A DNA stretch of 9,756 nt from the NCBI GenBank assembly GCA_016295005.1, contig JAEDMA010000052.1, positions 1 through 9,756 of the forward strand. The letters run 5' to 3'. The position numbers and the translations under genes are program-made. Positions 6,349-9,756 of the stretch are shown one piece after another. This stretch comes from Christensenellaceae bacterium. GTDB lineage: Bacteria; Bacillota; Clostridia; Christensenellales; Borkfalkiaceae. The notes under the pieces were generated by a model. It saw nothing but the letters and a program-made list of their open reading frames with translations, did not search any database and was not told the origin of the DNA. How positions within the stretch are numbered: the stretch's first letter is position 1; each line of letters begins with the position of its first letter.

Positions 6349-6382
6349 TTATGATTATATCATAACTTGAAAAATTATTCAA
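6349..6382 (-). promoter_or_regulatory. Promoter of the lipoprotein operon with an overlapping palindrome
   Basis: On the minus strand TTGAAT (6382-6377), a 17-bp spacer ending TGA, and TATAAT (6359-6354) form a good extended -10 promoter. The -10 sits inside a perfect 7-bp inverted repeat, TTATGAT-TAT-ATCATAA (6349-6365). A dyad here is well placed to be a repressor operator, although AT-rich palindromes also arise by chance. Initiation near 6347 leaves a leader of about 130 nt. Confidence 0.55.
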
Positions 6383-6540
6383 CCTTTGTTTTTAAAAAAA
6401 GTCGTACGCAAAAAAAAGTTTATATCTTAAAATCTTTCTTTGTTTCGCCGACTTAATCGTAAAACAGAATACAACATTTATATAAAAGAGCGCGCGGAAA
6501 AATTTTTTAAAATTTCCATGCCTTAGCGGCGAGAAGTTTG

Positions 6541-6569
6541 TTGCCAAAATTTTGTCCTTATGATATTAT
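6541..6569 (+). promoter_or_regulatory. Promoter of the McrB/McrC-like operon
   Basis: TTGCCA (6541-6546), a 17-bp spacer ending TGA, and TATTAT (6564-6569) form an extended -10 promoter with one mismatch per hexamer. Initiation near 6576 gives a leader of about 115 nt before the ATPase start. A second set nearer the gene (TTGAAA 6627-6632, TATAAA 6654-6659) has a 21-bp spacer and is much less likely. Confidence 0.55.
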
Positions 6570-6690
6570 AACATTACTTAGTTTACAAACGTTTCGCTCT
6601 TGCGCCTTTCCGCTTGCCTTTTAACATTGAAACGTGACAAAATAAAAACAGAATATAAAAATTTACCTTTTTCTATCAGGAGAATACCAA

Positions 6691-8358
6691 ATGAAAAAAG
6701 AGAGAAGACCACTTACCGAATTTCTTCTTAAAGAACTTATATTACAAGGGCTTTTTATACTGGCGGTTGCTTACGTCGTACTTTATTTCTTTCACGGAAT
6801 AAAAGTTTTTACCGTTTCCGGCGAAAGTTGGATGAATATCTTTTATCTTACGGAATTCGCTGTTCTTCAATGCCTCGTTCTTGTTTGCGTGCTTTACTTT
6901 ACGGGTTCATTGAACGGCAAAGACGTAAAGCGTACGGTTCTTAAAAGATTTCTTACGTTTTCGCCCTGTATAGTCGCCGTGTTGTTCCTCGTTCTCGTTT
7001 TCGCCGCGCCTTCGTTTCTGCCGTCCTCGAAACCGGATGCGGTAAACTTTTTTACCGCTCTCGCGATATTTATAGGCGGCGCGGCGTTCGGGTTTCTTAT
7101 CCCCTACGGCGGACGCAAACTCGTTAAACTTATCAAAGCGAGAATAGAATACCGTAAAACACACCCGAAGCCGCCGAAAACGGCAAAGGAACGCAGAAAA
7201 AAGATAGCGGTAACTTCTCAGTTTGCTCAGGAAGGATTAGAAAAAACGGAACTTTCTCCAGGAGAAGTGTTTCCGGATCTTCTTGCGATAGATAAGCAGT
7301 TCGAAGAAAAACCTTATCGTCCGCAACCTTATTCAAACCTGTCGTTAAAACAGATTTGCGACGGATTCAACACTTACCTTGAAAGTCGGCATATGTATTA
7401 TACCCCGGAGACGATACGTTCGTTCGTTGCGGGTATGGCTTGTTCACATTTTTTAATTCTCGAAGGGCTTTCGGGAACCGGCAAAACCTCGCTTCCCAAA
7501 TACTTTGCGGAATACGTAGGTTGCTCGGCATGCTTTACGCCGGTGCAGGCTTCCTGGAAAGACAGAAGCGATATCTTAGGTTATTATAACGACTTTACCG
7601 CAAAATTCAAGGAAACGCCCTTTTTGCGCGCTTTATATTCCGCGTCTTATCGTACGGACGACATAAATCTTATGGTTCTTGACGAAATGAACCTTTCGAG
7701 GGTGGAATATTATTTTGCCGATTTCCTTTCCGTGCTCGAACTCGACACGGAGGTCTGGAAGATAGAACTTATGCCCGTTTCCACAAAAGGCAAACTGCCG
7801 GCTGCGCTCGTGGACGGTTGTTCGGTAAAGATTCCGAGCAACACGTGGTTTATCGGCACGGCAAATAAAGACGATTCAACCTTTACGATAACCGACAAAG
7901 TGTATGACCGCGCGGTCATAATAGACTTCTCCCGCAGAAACGAAGCGGCGGGCGTCACGCCCGAGGTTAAGTCCATACACCTCGGCGCCAACGAACTGAT
8001 CGATCTTTTCATGGAAGCAGTCGGAACTTCCGATTATAATCTTTCCCGTGAGGACTATGCGAAGTTCAAAACGCTCAGCGAGTTTATGCTCGATAAGTTC
8101 GAAATAAACTTCGGTAACCGAATAATGAACCAGATACGGGCGTTTGTGCCGGTATTCGTCGCTTGCGGCGGAACTTCCGCAAAGGCTATCGACATTATGT
8201 TCTCCCGTAAAATTCTCAGGAAATTAGAAGGCAGATTCGACGACGGTCTTAAAGCAGGACTAACGAAACTCGAAGAGTTGGTAATCGAATTATACGGAGC
8301 GGACGACTTCTCCGAAACGCTTGAAGCAATCGCTAAACTTAAAAGGAAACTGCTCTGA
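6691..8358 (+). CDS. Membrane-anchored AAA+ ATPase, McrB family
   Basis: Protein of 555 aa. The ATG at 6691 has AGGAGA 7 nt upstream. Four hydrophobic segments (about 11-36, 50-71, 85-105, 118-139) precede a basic linker (141-172), so the motor should face the cytoplasm while tethered to the membrane. The AAA+ domain begins near 215: Walker A GLSGTGKT (259-266, Lys265), the McrB-family block VQASWKDRSDILGYYN (285-300), Walker B LMVLDEMN (327-334, Asp331-Glu332) leading into LSRVEYYFADFLSVLE (335-350), sensor 1 WFIGTANKDDS (386-396, Asn392), and Arg407 in DRAVIIDF as a candidate arginine finger; FGNRIMNQI (474-482) may carry sensor 2. All catalytic motifs look intact. McrB itself uses GTP and carries an N-terminal DNA-reading domain; here membrane helices take that place, so substrate recognition must differ. 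The stop overlaps the next start by one base, indicating translational coupling to the McrC-like partner. The family call is confident; the biological role is inferred. Confidence 0.88.
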   Translation: MKKERRPLTEFLLKELILQGLFILAVAYVVLYFFHGIKVFTVSGESWMNIFYLTEFAVLQCLVLVCVLYFTGSLNGKDVKRTVLKRFLTFSPCIVAVLFLVLVFAAPSFLPSSKPDAVNFFTALAIFIGGAAFGFLIPYGGRKLVKLIKARIEYRKTHPKPPKTAKERRKKIAVTSQFAQEGLEKTELSPGEVFPDLLAIDKQFEEKPYRPQPYSNLSLKQICDGFNTYLESRHMYYTPETIRSFVAGMACSHFLILEGLSGTGKTSLPKYFAEYVGCSACFTPVQASWKDRSDILGYYNDFTAKFKETPFLRALYSASYRTDDINLMVLDEMNLSRVEYYFADFLSVLELDTEVWKIELMPVSTKGKLPAALVDGCSVKIPSNTWFIGTANKDDSTFTITDKVYDRAVIIDFSRRNEAAGVTPEVKSIHLGANELIDLFMEAVGTSDYNLSREDYAKFKTLSEFMLDKFEINFGNRIMNQIRAFVPVFVACGGTSAKAIDIMFSRKILRKLEGRFDDGLKAGLTKLEELVIELYGADDFSETLEAIAKLKRKLL

Positions 8359-9698
8359 TGACTCTCTCTGCGTTGGAAAGTTTTCACGAGCAACTTGAGA
8401 AAAACGAATCGAGGAGCGTGTCCGGAATTCTGGAAGCGGAAAGCGCCGGGAAATTCAAGTTTTGTTTTCCCGTGCCTGCGAAACAGGACTATTCCTCGAT
8501 TATAGATAAAATAACGGCGTCGATGGGAAGCCTTATCAACGTTGTTATGAGTCCGTATATTATATTAAAAGGCGAATACGATACGATTCGCGCCGAAAAA
8601 GTAACCGCAATGACGCCCGAGGGCGTAAAAAGGACTGTTGCCGATTCCAGATTATGGAAGCGTAAAGGCAAAACCATGCGCCCCGAATTCGCTTACGCAA
8701 AAACACAGGAAGACGAGTATAATACGTACGAAAACAGGTTTGTTAAAGCGCTTATCGACAGGTTGATGATTTTTCTTGCAAAACCTATGACGGAAATGCG
8801 CGGCGGAGTAAAAAGCCTTTACGAAGCGCATGCAAACGTCGGTAAAATAAACAAAATCGACTTGTTGCGGCTTCTCGATCCGGATATATTTAAGGAGAGC
8901 GACGAACGCTGTTTCGTCGATTTCAAAAAAATATTCTATCTTAAAGCAAAGCTTACGCAATTAAAAAGCAGCGGCTTTTATAAAATAATGAACAGGCTTC
9001 CCCCGTTTACCGACCGAGAACCGGAACCGACAAACCTTCTCGTTCACAACGCCGACTATTTCGCTTGTCTTAAATTGTGGCTGTTCCTTAACGAAAAAGA
9101 TGTTAAAATGGGCGAGTTGAAAGACGAGGGGTTACGCGCCGCTTATTCCGCGTTTGTCTTTCTGTATACGGCGAAGTCATTAACGAAACTCGGTTTCGCA
9201 TTAAAAAAAGACAGCGATTTCCGTTACGCGTATAACGAATTTTCCGAGCGCGGCGCGACCTTTGAAAACGAGTATTTCATTGTGAAAGTCGACGCTTCAG
9301 AGAAAAAAATGTCCTTTGCTCTGACATGCAAGGTAACAAACGAAAAGAAGACGATTTCTTTCGGGTTCATGGTTTTTTTAGACGACCCCGCCCCCGATAC
9401 GCAGTACGTGGTAAGTTTTGCCCCTACTTCTTATTCCGACGAAACTTTGCGCGTTCAACCGGACAGCAGTTCATCTCTCAGAGATTTAGAAACTCTTCTC
9501 CGCTCGATATTTTTTATCGTAAAGGTAGAACCAAACGTATACGATAAACTTTGCCTTGTTTGCGGAAGTAACGCCGTAGAAGAAAAGAAAGGAGAAATGC
9601 ATTGCCTCGATTGCGGTTCGGAATATTCTTTTTTCGACAAAGAAACCGTATGGCTTAAAAAATTCCGTGTGCATAATATTCATATAGAGAGAAAATAA
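8358..9698 (+). CDS. DUF2357/McrC-like partner protein with C-terminal zinc ribbon
   Basis: Protein of 446 aa, starting in a TGATG overlap with the ATPase stop. The central block AKTQEDEYNTYENRFVKALI (114-133) is the hallmark of DUF2357, the McrC-type domain that docks on McrB-family rings and stimulates them. Around it is an N-terminal beta-rich region (about 20-110) and a helical region (about 150-280). McrC proteins usually end in a PD-(D/E)XK nuclease. Here 300-390 has alternating strands (EYFIVKVDASEKKMSFALTC and following) but I see no convincing Asp...Glu-X-Lys triad, and the end is a zinc ribbon with Cys399-X2-Cys402 and Cys416-X2-Cys419 (CLVCGS, CLDCGS). The protein may therefore be a nuclease-dead or non-nuclease adaptor that binds nucleic acid or protein through the ribbon. 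Alternatively, a very divergent nuclease core could escape reading by eye. Its role as ATPase partner is well supported by context; the activity is not. Confidence 0.75.
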   Translation: MTLSALESFHEQLEKNESRSVSGILEAESAGKFKFCFPVPAKQDYSSIIDKITASMGSLINVVMSPYIILKGEYDTIRAEKVTAMTPEGVKRTVADSRLWKRKGKTMRPEFAYAKTQEDEYNTYENRFVKALIDRLMIFLAKPMTEMRGGVKSLYEAHANVGKINKIDLLRLLDPDIFKESDERCFVDFKKIFYLKAKLTQLKSSGFYKIMNRLPPFTDREPEPTNLLVHNADYFACLKLWLFLNEKDVKMGELKDEGLRAAYSAFVFLYTAKSLTKLGFALKKDSDFRYAYNEFSERGATFENEYFIVKVDASEKKMSFALTCKVTNEKKTISFGFMVFLDDPAPDTQYVVSFAPTSYSDETLRVQPDSSSSLRDLETLLRSIFFIVKVEPNVYDKLCLVCGSNAVEEKKGEMHCLDCGSEYSFFDKETVWLKKFRVHNIHIERK

Positions 9699-9713
9699 AA
9701 CTATAATATCGAA

Positions 9714-9756
9714 AGTTTTGTCTGAAAGCGCGCGAAGCGCATTTTCAAGCAAAACT
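9714..9756. other. Long imperfect hairpin after the McrB/McrC-like operon
   Basis: AGTTTTG (9714-9720) pairs with CAAAACT (9750-9756), and inside these TGAAA-GCGC pairs with GCGC-A-TTTTCA around a GCGAA loop, with a small internal loop and a bulge. It begins 16 bases past the stop codon, where an operon terminator is expected. The window ends at the foot of the stem, so a following T-run cannot be seen. Terminator is likely, and a repetitive palindrome is possible. Confidence 0.5.

Noticed and set aside
6627..6659. Second promoter for the ATPase operon (TTGAAA and TATAAA).
   Set aside because: The spacer is 21 bp, too long for the usual housekeeping sigma factor; the 6541-6569 set fits much better.
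1..9756. CRISPR array, tRNA or rRNA genes.
   Set aside because: No regularly spaced repeat-spacer series, cloverleaf with a CCA-type acceptor, or conserved rRNA segment was seen; the only short-period repeat has no unique spacers.

Overview
The window looks like chromosome from a low- to mid-GC Firmicute of the Clostridia type. The reasons are a Spo0A-type DNA-binding domain, strong AGGAG ribosome binding sites, a LytS/YesM-type histidine kinase, and lipoproteins that pair a fibronectin-III domain with BspA-type leucine-rich repeats, an architecture familiar from gut Clostridia. Frequent CG-containing codons (GCG, CGC, GAC, AAC, ACG) would suit a Christensenellales-like lineage, but the sequence alone cannot fix the taxon.

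Layout. Bases 1-314 hold no convincing gene: a degenerate 32-33 bp tandem repeat, a strong GC hairpin and a bidirectional terminator. From 315 to 6215 every gene is on the minus strand. In transcription order these are two tandem paralogous surface lipoproteins (6215-4497, then 4382-3234), a terminator, a consensus promoter driving a two-component pair (sensor kinase 2994-1777, response regulator 1773-943), and a small gene (773-315) encoding a stand-alone Spo0A C-terminal domain behind a leader that can fold as a pseudoknot. A 475 bp divergent intergenic region (6216-6690) carries promoters in both directions and a structured leader for the first lipoprotein. On the plus strand, 6691-9698 is a two-gene, overlapping operon: a membrane-anchored AAA+ ATPase of the McrB family and a DUF2357/McrC-like protein ending in a zinc ribbon.

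How the genes may work together. The kinase and regulator are a cognate pair, nearly abutting and sharing one promoter; the regulator carries a SARP/OmpR-like winged helix rather than the LytTR domain usual for LytS partners. The Spo0A-like protein lacks a receiver, so it cannot be phosphorylated like Spo0A and may act as a constitutive, ligand-controlled or competing DNA binder. The lipoproteins should be displayed on the outer face of the membrane. The McrB/McrC-like pair is the best candidate for an under-described system: it keeps the McrB ATPase motor and the McrC-type scaffold, but the motor is tethered by about four N-terminal membrane helices, and the partner shows a zinc ribbon with no readable PD-(D/E)XK nuclease motif. 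That points to a membrane-associated, non-canonical McrBC-like machine, possibly for defence. The function is inferred, not shown.
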